From the NCBI RefSeq assembly GCF_029227915.1, contig NC_079883.1, positions 27,838,001 to 27,902,000 on the forward strand: a DNA stretch of 64,000 nucleotides, in the 5' to 3' direction. Position numbers and translations under genes: made by a program. The notes beneath the pieces were generated by a model. That model was not told the origin of the DNA, made no database searches, and worked only from the letters and a program-made list of their open reading frames with translations. Origin of the DNA: Hydractinia symbiolongicarpus (taxonomy: Eukaryota; Cnidaria; Hydrozoa; Anthoathecata; Hydractiniidae). Below, piece by piece: positions 22,501 to 33,799 of this stretch (the stretch's first letter is position 1; each line of letters starts with the position of its first letter).

Positions 22501-25500
22501 CTCACTCAAAAGATCTTCACTCTATTATTATTGCATCGTTTTCATGCATTTCTGCATGGATTGTTAATCATCCTTGGCTTATGGATGATCAGGTAATCCG
22601 ACCTTGTTTTTGCTTCTTTTTTTTTAGTGTATACTTTATGCATGTTGATTCAAAGTAAATAAAATGCATTTAAGACAGAAATTTAAATTCTGCATTTTAG
22701 CATTGCCTTCAAGCTGTCTTGGAAGTTATTGAGCTTGGAATATCAGGTTCAAAATCACGGGTAAGCTTAATTGACCTGTGTTTTTATGTTGACTTGTATA
22801 TTATAGTTTAAAAATAAATGTTTTGTATAAGAAAAGTTTTAAAAACACATGTTAAAATTTTATTTTTAATTTATAAAGTAGCACGAAGCTTTTCGTAACT
22901 GAGTTACATTATTTTCACTTGAAAATGTAACTCAGTTAAGAAAAGCTTCGTGCTACTTAATAAATTTAAAATAAAATTTTAACATGTGTTTTTAAAACTT
23001 TTCTTATTTATTTGTTGGCTGATTTATCAAAATGTTTTGTAATTTTTTCACGTTTGTCTTACCTAGCCTCGCTCACCTGAATATACTCCAGCTTTGAAAG
23101 GTTTGTTTTATGTTGTGTTAAGAAAACATTCTTATAGTTTTTAAAATATGCTGATTGTAAAATTTATTTATAACATACAGGAGACAAAGAGTTAATGCCT
23201 GTATCATTCCGCGTTCGAGAAGCTGCTGAGGCCTTGCTGGCACTTATGATGGAAAATCTGGTAAGAATGGATAGTGTTTTCTCCGATTCAACTTTTTTAA
23301 AGTTTGTAACCACAGCATGGCATAATTAATAATATTTGACATGTGCAGCAAGAATATACACCCTTTAGGGATTCTTTCCTACTCCATGTGGACCAGCCTC
23401 TTTGTCATCATTATTGGACGAAGAACAGTTACTGAATCATTCTGAAGATAAGGAAAAAGGAAAGGTATATCAAAACAAGTGCACATTTTTTGAGAGATTG
23501 TTAGTAGTTTTTTAAAAGTGAAAGATTAGTTGTCTGAACATTCATCTCTTTATGCCATCTTGGTGTGTAAGGTCAGTAGTTTCTAAGGGATTAAAAATAC
23601 TAGTCAGTGGCCCCGCCCTTTCTTTATTTACGTTTCGTATGTTTTACTACTACCATTTGGCGTGACTGTCAGACAGACAGACATATACAGGTATTAAAAT
23701 ATAGATTTTTTTGTCATCTGTTGTGCTTGTTGGTGATATACAAGACTTATGTAAAATAAAATATACCTTTTATTAATAAAAAGGGACTACTATCTGACAG
23801 TATTGTTTACTGTTGTCTTATGTTTAGTTTCGATATTATGCTTTGGATGGTACAGTTATTATTGCATTGCATGACGATTCAATGAAATGTGCCATGGGTA
23901 AGTGTGTAGAACGAATGAGAAAACACTTTTTAGAACACTTAACACAAGTAGCATGTCCTTATTAAGCTTTATGAACTTTCAACATGCATTGTTTCCGTGT
24001 CTGGTTACAACACACTAAAGGAAAAGGTAAACCTTAAAAGACTAAGTCAGTTAGCCAAACACTTTTAAACTTTTCTTATCCACCTAACCTCGCATCTAAT
24101 TATTTATCAAGTGGCATACAACTTTTTTTATATTTTGAATTTTCTACACCTTTAGAGAACCTTCCATCTATGATGGCCATCATGAGAGGTCCAGCTGGCA
24201 AAAAAGTGTGTTTGATGCAATTGAGACACTTCTCCCGTGCCAAAGAAGTAAGTTTGTTACACAACTTGCATAAAGAATTATATAACCTGAAAAACAAAAA
24301 TACTGTTCTGAAATATGATTAAAGGTTTTTTGTGCCATTAGAAGTTTTGTTGCAGTCAAACACTAATAAAAAAGTATTTCAAAAAATTCTTCTATACTTT
24401 TGGAGTTTACACTTTCGTGAATACACCTTTCCCGAGACTTATTCTTTTGATGTGCCGCAACTTTTTCTGTTGAGTTTTATGAAAAACGGACAACAGATTT
24501 GAATTCCTTATCAAAAATGTCATAAACAAAGAAAATTTCGAAACAATGCAGCAAGAAAACAAACTGCTATTCTAATTTAAAGATTTGTGGCATGTCCAAC
24601 CTCTTTTTGAAAACGAGGCGAGACATGGTAACTTGACCATTAAGAAGACTTTAACTGTTACACGTAAATTAAACAAAATATGCTGAATTCAAATATGGTA
24701 TTCATATTTTACGAGTTTAAAAAAAGTATGACTCATGGTCTCGGGAAAGGTGTATTGGTCCTGTTGGGTCTATTTCGCGAATAAACCATTTAAGTTTAAA
24801 TCTTTTTGCTTTTCAAAAAATCTCACAAAAATTGATTTTAGATTAAATTAATTTTAGATTTAATTTTGTGGAAACATAAATCAACTTAAATATAATGCAC
24901 AAGCATTTAGGATGTTAAAAAAAATTATTTCCTGTCTGTGGCGCTGGGTTTTTTTTCTTAGCCCAAATTTCCTAAATTTTCCTACCACATGCGAACTGAG
25001 AGGGTAACCTTGATTATTAACATATTTTTATAGCATTTATCAAATGCATACAAAGTGCAGCCTGAAAGACCACTAGGTCTTCAGGAGACTCCACAACCAC
25101 CCCAAGTGTCCCAACAATGTTATCCACCAGAAGTAAATCGAGTAGAAGTAACACAAGCGTGAGTACCAATGTTGTCTTTATATGATGTTTAAATAAATTA
25201 TGTTACCCTAGGGTCTAAATTTATACTTTGGAGTGAGGGAGAAGTCAAATTTCCTAAAAATTATAGAATTAATTGTAACATGAAAAAAATTTGATTTTTA
25301 AAATTCACATGACCATAATATTGTTGCATCAAAATTATTTTTTAATTTCTTAAAAACGTGTTTCGAATATATGAATCCATTTTCAGGTCTAAAAACAATT
25401 ATTATGGTGTTGTGTAGTGGAACAAAAAGCTTAAGTTATTATGTCTATAAATGTGTTTGTTTATCCTTCTGATTTGTAGAGACCTAAGCATTCCACAGTT

Positions 25501-28500
25501 GAACAGTATATTAAACGAAAAGCAGAAAGAAGCGCACGACCATATGGCTGCACTGATGGCAGTTCAGGTAAGTACTTTTCTTGAATGTTAATGCCCCTGG
25601 AATGCGTATTCTATTGACATTTTGCAAAAACAAGTTATAATTAATTGAAAAGTTAAATCGCTTCTGATACAATGGTGGCCTTATTTTCAATCTGACATGT
25701 AAGAACAAAGAAATTTACCACATTCGTATATAAACCTTAACTATATAATCACAATTAACCACACTATATTGAGTAATTTTTATGATTTAAGAGAATAAAA
25801 AAATGTTTACCCTTCCGGTAAAACTAATTTTATAAATAAAATAAATAATCATATTTGAGAATTAAAAGAAAAATCAGTTTTTGGCACCTATTGAATTTTA
25901 ACGAATTGATGAATGACTAATTTTTACATTCAAATATCAGTAATCATAAAATTTGTACTTTTTTAGGTCCCTTAAGGGTACAAATTATTTGTGGAAGAGA
26001 TTATTGCAGAACTTATTTTTGCCGAAATTTGGCCGGAACCGACATTCCGATCAAAAAAGTAAAAAATCAGTCATCTGGTAAACGTTTTCCATAAAAAATT
26101 TTATTTCTTCATACTTCAATTTTGTTGTACGAACCAAACCATCGAGAGGAAAATGTAGTCATCTGCAAAAATATATTTTGCAAAATGAGACATTTTAATA
26201 TGGCTGATCTGTAAAGATAAACTCCGCAAATAAGTTGTACCCTTTAGTTATAACCTTATTTTCTTCATGTTATCAATATTTATCCTCTATCAAGTTCTTT
26301 TTTGTTTGTTTGTTTGTTTGTTTGTTTTATTTACACGTTTATTGATTCACTCATTCAGAAAGAACAAGAAGAAAAGGCACAACAAACAAGAAAAATAAAC
26401 TCATTTGGCTTAGGAGGAATCAACGCAGACATTTGTCAAAAACAACCAAGGTATTACTCATGGCTGATTTTCGTTTTATATGAGAATAGGCATGTGTCTT
26501 GACTACCTGGTTGTGAGAATTAGGTCTGCTACCCTAACCTACCCTTAAATTTCAAGTAAAATATATTATTTCTTGATATTACTTTAGTCCTGTTGATGAT
26601 CATCGTGTATCACGTTTGTTTCTATCACATATGAATATATTGCAATTGAACAACTTGCAGGTAAACCAATTTGGTTTTCTGTATTCTTTATTTTCTATAT
26701 TTTCATTTTCACCGTTTTTGTGTCCACTAAAACTTTTTTTTTTTGAACTGTGAAAATTTTGCTCTTGGGAGATGCTATGTTCTTAAAAATAATTCAAACT
26801 TTCAGTATTAAAATCTTTTTTAAAGTCTCCTTTTATGTGTGAATTTAATTTTGCATCGCTAAAACTATTTTGCTGAACGTGTCAAACATTAACAAGTGAG
26901 ACATGTAACATTTGCAAACTATCTTGCTGAATGTTTTCAGACGCATTAAATATTATTTTAAAGTTTTTTTTGTCTCTGAGTGAGATTCAATGCAATGCCT
27001 AAAAAAATGTTTTGTTTTTTTATAACTTTCAGAAAATGCATAGGCTAACTCCTATAGTTTTATTTTTTTCCATAGTTATCCACAACAAATCAACATGCTG
27101 GACTTAAATTGTTACAATGCAGTGACACCACGATGCTTTCAGCCTTGAAAAAGTTGGATTGTTTTCCAACAAGAACGTTTGATACAATGTTTGTCGTTTT
27201 TGTAAAGAAGGGGCAACACAACGCAAGAGAGATCATGACTAACAAAGTATGAAAAAGCAATTGAGAAATTGATGCAATTGAACTATGTTATTAAGTTATT
27301 AGAATTTTTATTTATTTTTCCTCTTACTGCAAATTTTGCAAATCTATTTTTGCCCACTCTACTAATTCGTTCAGTACGTAGCATACTTTAAGGTTTTCTT
27401 TTTCTTTATCTATTTTTATTTGTATTATTTTAATTTTGTAAAAATGTAAATTAGCGTTCCTTTAAATAAACTCCCAGATAAGCCCCTAAATGATATATGT
27501 ATATACGAGTGGTAAAAGTAACATTTTTCTGCAACTTATTGCTCTCTCTGAGAACGCCACTTTTAAAATAACTTCCTGTATAAACGTGCAGGTAAAAGGT
27601 TAGATTTGAAAACCGTTCATGAGATTGTTAAAAAACTCTCCGTATTTTTTTTTTAATTATATGTTTATTAAGCCTGTTTTAATTGTAGGTTCCGTCGTTG
27701 GACAATCAGTTTTTTATGGAATTTTTGCATTCAATGGGATGGAAGGTGGATATAGCTACACACAACGGCTGGAATGGGAACGTAAACACAAGTTGGAGAC
27801 ATAAAGCCGAACAAGGTGTTACTGATGGCTTATTTAACCCCTTGCGGCTTAAAAATCATAAATTTTATGTCCACTTTAAGAATGTTATTCTATGGCATTT
27901 TTTGCATTGCTTGTTTTCCTCAAGTTTCTTCCTCCATCATTTTTTTTTCTAATAAAAAATGATTTAATTTTTAGAAACTTGTAGCAAATATATGTTTTAT
28001 TATTCTGATTTGCTGACCGAGTTAGCAATACACGTACCAACGTTAAATTTGCACTTGGTAAGTACTAACACTGTTTATTTTCTGAGGTGGACGAACTTTT
28101 GTTCTGTTTAATTACATCAAATGTTATTATTGTAGCCGAAGAAAGTGGAGATAATCAGTGAAATGGGTAACAGAAAAACCGAGCAAATACCAGTGTTTGA
28201 AATAAGTAAAAGTGGACGAAGAACATCGGAAGGAGATGGTAAGATTCCGTTTGTTTTGTTGTTGTTCAGAGCTTAAGTTCTTTTCTTATTTTCATATCCA
28301 CAGTTCAGTACCTCGTTTAGTTTTTAGCGCCGACGATAACGAAAAATCCATTTCACTTTATAGGTAAGCCTATCAGGAAACATGCCCATTTTGAACAAAC
28401 AGGTTCAGCGGAAGTCAAACAACGCCCTTACAACTGTCAATCAGAGACCAAAGTTATGGTTGCTTGGTTACAAGACTTTAGCGATCACTTCGAATTCCCT

Positions 28501-29357
28501 GCTCTTGATTTAGTTGAGTTAAACGACCCGCAAGAGCATTCATACGCGGCTGGGAGTTCAGCTACAAGTCGTGTTCCGGAAAAAGAGGTTGTAGTAATAT
28601 ACGTACATCCATTAAAGACCGGGTTATTCAGAATTATGGCAAAGTCGGTTTTCGGGTATGTTGTTTTATATTCTGAAAAAGCTACCGAGTTTTAACTAAA
28701 GCGTGAAGTAGGAATATGCAAGTTTTTTTTCTTGTAGCTCAACAATAAGTGGGCCTTTAGTGGATGGGATGGTGGTTAGTCGACGTGTGTTGGGCTCTGT
28801 TGTGAGAAACACTGTTATTAATATTTGTCGACGTCGTCGCTTGGAAATAGATAAGTATGTGACATATTTTTTATTCGCGTGTTTACTCTTTTGTTTCTAT
28901 CTTCGTTTGATTGTTTGTTTTATTTAATTTATTGGATCTACCGGGTACAGGTGATAAAATGACCTGTGTTTGTGTGTGAGTCTGTTATCAAATATTTCTC
29001 AGAACTGGATCATTAGTTTTTCTTGATTTTTGCACAAAGATAGGGAACAGTTGACCGACAAATTCAGTTTTTTAAGAATATATATTTTTTTAACCTAAAA
29101 AGGGCGGATTTGTGACGGTTCACACTTTTTTGAGAATTGGATTATTAGTTTTTTCTGCTGTTTTAAATCGAGGTCCATTGAAGTTTTACTTGTTCTTAAA
29201 GGAATCATATGATTATAATGTATATAAATCTTTTGATGTTTTTTATTGTAGCTATTCGCCTCCCCACATCTGTCGAAAAATAAAAATCCAGGAAATTGTT
29301 CGTAAGCATTCACAAGAAACAGATGTTCCAGAATTTTACTCGTCCATGTTTCGTTGA
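16544..29357 (+). CDS. RALGAPB: Ral GTPase-activating protein subunit beta, complete, 26 coding exons
   Basis: RALGAPB is the regulatory partner of RalGAP alpha subunits, restraining RalA/RalB and downstream mTORC1 and exocyst signalling. Coding exons: 16544-17723, 17852-18107, 19583-19745, 20047-20195, 20406-20503, 21082-21237, 21575-21805, 21954-22106, 22436-22592, 22701-22760, 23067-23100, 23181-23260, 23369-23463, 23828-23897, 24156-24247, 25034-25158, 25480-25567, 26359-26450, 26588-26660, 27076-27246, 27689-27815, 27975-28057, 28136-28238, 28374-28655, 28738-28854, 29252-29357. All junctions are GT/AG, phases agree, and the sum is 4341 bp (1446 residues plus stop), close to the human 1494. 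Hallmarks: MYNGW start, [46 protein letters not shown] and the RapGAP-like tail [14 protein letters not shown] with [16 protein letters not shown]. Exon 7 has an alternative donor 12 bp later (21817). Confidence 0.95.
18955..19560. repeat. Repeat-like intron segment ending in a C/G-rich hairpin
   Basis: RALGAPB intron 2 contains a poly-C run (18970-18980) and, near its end, CAGGGGGCAGAATCCGCCCC plus CTG (19513-19535), a strong hairpin. The contrast with the AT-rich intron suggests an inserted element whose ends I cannot fix. Confidence 0.4.
22231..22320. repeat. Three 30-bp tandem units in RALGAPB intron 8
   Basis: AGTGGTTGTCGACCTTGTAT plus CCAAAATAAT is repeated three times with one or two changes per unit. 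Confidence 0.9.
22827..23007. mobile_element. 181-bp near-perfect foldback (palindromic MITE) in RALGAPB intron 10
   Basis: Arms of about 84 bp (22827-22911 and 22922-23007) are almost perfect reverse complements around a loop of about 10 bp. Each arm contains AAAACACATGTTAAAATTTT, GTAGCACGAAGCTTTTC and AACTGAGTTACATT. Such foldbacks are typical of palindromic MITEs. Transcribed, it would form a long RNA hairpin. Confidence 0.85.
23600..23705 (-). mobile_element. Short Helitron-like element in RALGAPB intron 13
   Basis: On the minus strand it begins TCTATATTTTAATACC, runs through GTCTGTCTGTCTGACAGTC and ends CTAG followed by T. The copy at 49964-50097 shares both ends. The 3' hairpin is degraded here. 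Confidence 0.55.
24421..24755. mobile_element. 335-bp MITE in RALGAPB intron 15
   Basis: Perfect 18-bp terminal inverted repeat ATACACCTTTCCCGAGAC at both ends. The interior is AT-rich and non-coding. No clear target duplication beyond short A/T matches. Confidence 0.75.
26300..26327. repeat. (TTTG)n microsatellite near a RALGAPB acceptor
   Basis: Tetranucleotide run about 30 bp upstream of the exon 18 acceptor (AG at 26357-26358), inside its pyrimidine-rich branch region. Confidence 0.8.
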
Positions 29358-30430
29358 AATGTTGTTCTGGACGAATGCTAATAGATATGAAAGTCATTGC
29401 TTCCATGGCGTGCTTTAAAATGGATGTTAAATGATTGGCTCTAGAGTATTTCTTAGAATGAATTTTTACACGAGTCATAACGCTTTTGAGAGAATTGTTA
29501 AGTACTTGTGGAATTGTCATCTTTAAAAACCTTTTTGGCGGAAAACTACTATTATTTAAGAATGAATATCAAGGTTTTTATAAATCTTCAATAATAAAAG
29601 TATATATTGCTTAACTGTGTATCAAATTATGTAGATATTTTATAAATAAACTGAATATTATTTGATCTTGGAATGTTTTGTACATATCAGCTTAATAAAG
29701 ATAAATTTAAACACTATAGAAGTATAGCCGACTTCACTGCAATGAAACAATGAAAAGCCATACGATAAACGAAGTGTCTTTTACTCTGTGTCAAACATCC
29801 CTGAAAATGAAAAGATTGCGCATCTCATGCATAATCTGAAAACTCAATCTCAAAACTCAATCTCATCCGTACCCTTTTTCTGTAGCTTGCTCGAAAAATC
29901 GCACTTGTGGACGACCGGACTTGGTGTAAAGCTTTTTCACCGTTATACCATATTCAAATAAACAGTCGAAAAGCGTAAAATCAGAAAGAAAAAAAGTCTA
30001 GCGTGTAAACAACTGCAATAAAAGAAATTTGCACTGTAATGTTATGCCTGCCATTTTAAACAGATTCGGGTATTAATGTGGGTGAAGTTTAACATATAGC
30101 GGCGACTAAATGCCGTCCACGATGACATCTCACAGCTGAGCAACATTCCGTAGATTATCGTACATAACGCAACCATTTAAAAGTATCTCACAGGAATGTC
30201 TCAACGATGCAATCAATCTAGGCCTTATCCCAACAGTAGGAAAATTTAGTGCTTATGCGTACATCACCCGTAACTTTGGAAGCCATTTTTAATGTAACTG
30301 CGAGCCGTCACAATTCTATTACGAGCATGTTTGACTAGGCTGCCGTGTTTTATGGTACAACAATTAAACTTCTTAAAAACGAATGTTATGCAGACTTTAT
30401 ATTTTTTGAATAGTTTTTCACGAGTTTATA

Positions 30431-30856
30431 TACAGTATTTCCTTTATTTTGCGTCTCCTCTAATAAGCGCCCCCTTAATCCAAAAATAATTTTCTAAGCG
30501 CCCATCCCTGTTAAGTGCCTCGCTTATTAGAGTTAAATAATATGTTAGAACTCCTAAATAAGTTATTCAAAATCAGCCGTAAATATTTCTTTCATCTTTG
30601 GAAAAGAATATAATTGGAAGTGTTCTTTATTTTACGTATAAAATGCTAAGAAAATTTAAAGTGAAAATTAAAACTAAAATGGCCAGTAACACCATAGAGG
30701 TAGCAACACAGTCTTCATTGCAGTACATACAATTTTATGTGAGGATATTTTGAAATAATTTTATAAGCACTCCCTTTTTTTAAACGCGCCCTTCAATAAG
30801 CGCCCCGCCAATTTTTGAAAACAAATTATTAGTGCTTAATAGAGGAAGCACCGTAA
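30431..30856. mobile_element. Diverged MITE with TACRGTRYTTCCTYTATT ends
   Basis: Left end TACAGTATTTCCTTTATTTT and the inverse of the right end TACGGTGCTTCCTCTATTAA are alignable, and AAGCGCCC-type blocks sit just inside both ends. Short AT target sites are likely. Confidence 0.6.
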
Positions 30857-31802
30857 CTAAATTCTAAATGCTAGGATATACGGTAATTCGTTTCTAGAGA
30901 AAATAATTAATTTGCTATCATCGGTGACTGATATATTAAAATCTAATTTATTTCCAGTAAACACAGAACGAGGAAATGAACTTGTAAAAATACTGTACTA
31001 AATGCTTCTAAGGAAGGTAATTAATAACTTAAAAGGATTAAAGTAACTTGTAAAGGATTTTATAGCCATTGTTGTTGTCAGTTATATTTGGGTGTTCAAA
31101 ATGATATCCAAGAATGATTTAATATGTTGCTATTGTCCTTATTGCTTATGATCTTTCCTTTTACCATAGCTCGAATTTCGTTTAGGTCACTAAAATCAAG
31201 TGAAAGGAAGTGCACTGATCTAAAAACGCATTTCATTCCTCGGACTTGATTTATATTTCATTTCAGGTAATTTGACCGAAGTAAAATAAAGTGAGTTTAA
31301 GTTCGCTTTAAGTGATGTACACTCTCATCACCAGGGATTGTTTTTGCCTTGTCGATACCTATCAAATAAGTAAATGTCCCTGGGGACGAGGGTGATCTCA
31401 TGTTAATAGCTCTGAGAAATACAAAAGACTGATGGTAACTAAAAAAAAAATTGTACTTATCAACCTTCCAGCGTTTGATAGTTTTTTGCAGTAAAGCGGA
31501 ACAATTTCCTTTCTTAATAAAAAAGCCTCACAAGATAACTTGGAATTTATGTCTTTTTTTCATTTTTTTATTATTTCCTTATTTTTATAATCACCTCATA
31601 TTAAGCCGGATATCAAATTTTTTCACTGTTTTTTGATAGTTCGTGCAACCTTGTTTTAATTAAAAATGATTGTTTTTAATACTGATTTGATAGGAGAAAC
31701 GATAAAACATCTACACAAAGATGTTCTGTTATATTACATCTCTATTGATTCAGAGATAACGACCTTTTAGTTTGACATTCAATAAATCGAATAATCGAAA
31801 AG

Positions 31803-31840
31803 TTTGCACAATTCATAATATTCATTTTGAATTGTGCAAA
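31803..31840. repeat. Perfect 13-bp inverted repeat
   Basis: TTTGCACAATTCA and its exact complement are separated by 12 bp. It may be the tip of an old palindromic element. Confidence 0.7.
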
Positions 31841-31940
31841 TTCGATCGACGTCGTTTTATCTGACTACATTCGTTTCAGAAAATCTCGTGTCTGAAAAAT
31901 CATTTATCAAATTACAAACTTACGGCGTTGGCGTTGTCGT

Positions 31941-32010
31941 TGCGCATGGCCTTGTGGTTATAGAATTCGCGTTGTAACCAAAAGGGCCGTGGTTCGGTCC
32001 ACAGCGTAGG
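31941..32010 (+). repeat. tRNA-like SINE head
   Basis: An A-box-like TGGCCTTGTGGTTATAG and a B-box-like GGTTCGGTCC (31991-32000) flanked by a T-stem CGTGG/CACAG. No good anticodon arm is present, so this is a tRNA-derived repeat rather than a tRNA gene. It differs from the 7085 SINE. Confidence 0.5.
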
Positions 32011-33799
32011 CATGTTTAGCAAGTCTTTGTACCGTTTTTTGAAGTGTTCAACTCTTCATGAGTGATATGACCTAACTTAAAAACGATAACGACTCTAGCT
32101 GACGTTTTTTTTTCGGCCGCTTTTCATAAATGAGTTTTTGACCAATTTTTAAGGCCAAATATTTATGGTTATGACGATTTAAAAGATTTCACCTTATAAA
32201 AAATTATAGCTGTACAAATACAGAGTTTCATATGCTTTTTGAAAAACATTAGGCTGGTTTTAAAATTTAAATAGTCAAAAAACCTCTTTTGAAGGGGATT
32301 TGAGGAGATTTTTGACAGGTGTGGCAACTCTAGTTATTGTCCTCTAAATTGCCAAAAAGTAAGAACGCCATTCTCAAGAAAAACAGCATCGACAATACCG
32401 AAAACTTTTTTCACTCCAAAATGAGACATGAATTAAAATACTTTAATTCTAATTGTTATCTTCAAATCTAAAATATCTCAAGAGACTTTTGACTACATAA
32501 AAATTAAAAAAAAAAAAGAAATTCATCGGACAAAATGATAACACGAAATTTTCTCCGACAAAGTTTCGTGTGGGAGTTTTTTTTGTTTTTTTATTTCAAA
32601 ATGAAGTAGCAAAACATGACTCCACATTTTTGTAATATAATGACATCAGTAAAAATACATTCTGTAGGATGACGTACGAAAGTTTCGACACAACAATAAA
32701 GAAGTTCTTATAATCAGCATAATTAGTTCTTATAATCAGTAGTTAGCCATATTGGATTTGGTTGATAAAAACTGTTCGTATACTTTTGTAAAGGCTCGCT
32801 TCCATTTGATCGCATTTTCTGCTATAGCGCAAAAAGATCACACTTAATGTGCGCATGCGCTAACTAAAAAACTCTTTTAGGTTTTTTGCGTTACACATTT
32901 AAGTTTTTACAACCAACATATTTTTAACGAACTTCATTTTAATTCCATACGACAGTTTTTTGTAGGTTTCGATGTAACAAAAACATTTCCGCGTCTGTTG
33001 ATCGATAATCAGGTATTATGGCCATTTTGTTAAAAAAATAAATCCAATTACAACCCCTGGTTTTTTGGGTTACAAAGAAAGAGAATAAACACAATATACT
33101 GATAACTCAGGAAAACCTGATTTTTTTCAACTAAAACTGGATAGAAACTTTAAAGATGTTTCCTGGTTTTAACTTATAGTTTTCCGACTTTAATTTATGC
33201 TTTTTTGTTGTAGTTTGTTCCTGGTCAGTTTTCAATATGATCTTGAGGTAGTAAAGTAAAGAAATCTCTGAAGCTTAATATCTTGAGAACGAAAACAGAT
33301 CTTTTAAAATTCCAAAAAACTTGATAAACAACTTTTCACCCTCTATAACATACAAAAATATCATTTTCAATGAAGGAATCTCTTTAAGTTCGACACGCCG
33401 ATAATGACATTATTACCAAAACGGTATATGGCAATTTTCAAAATATACATGGCCATTCTCAAAATATATATGGCCATTTTAAAAAATTTATCTTCATTTT
33501 TTAAATATAATAAATTGTCTTCAGAACTTTTTAGGCGTTTATTATATGCTGACGGACGTCTTTTTAACTTTTTGTAATCAGCAGTAGTTTAAATCAAAGT
33601 ACCTAATTGGAAAAATGGTTCAATCGTAAACAATAGTGATTTTTTTATATTAATAATGCTGTTGGTATTATGATGTTAACAATTGTTTATGTTTTGATCA
33701 GGGGGTACATTTTCTGATTTGTTAGCACATAAATATCAGTGTCGGTGGCAGGAAAATTTTATTTTGCTGAAGAGTGGAGTGGTATCATGAACTAAGAAA

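Larger units (their letters stand above)
29358..33799. other. RALGAPB 3' flank and intergenic region
   Basis: AATAAA at 29645-29650 and again near 29693 are candidate poly(A) signals for RALGAPB. Beyond that the region holds a MITE (30431-30856), a 13-bp-arm hairpin (31803-31840) and a tRNA-like sequence (31941-32010). About 33420-33480 is a 24-27-bp tandem of ATATATGGCCATT type. The minus-strand frame at 29095-29520 is antisense to the last exon and looks like chance. Confidence 0.5.

Noticed and set aside
29095-29520. 141-codon minus-strand frame
   Set aside because: It is antisense to the last RALGAPB exon and its 3' UTR, with low complexity and no splice or start context.
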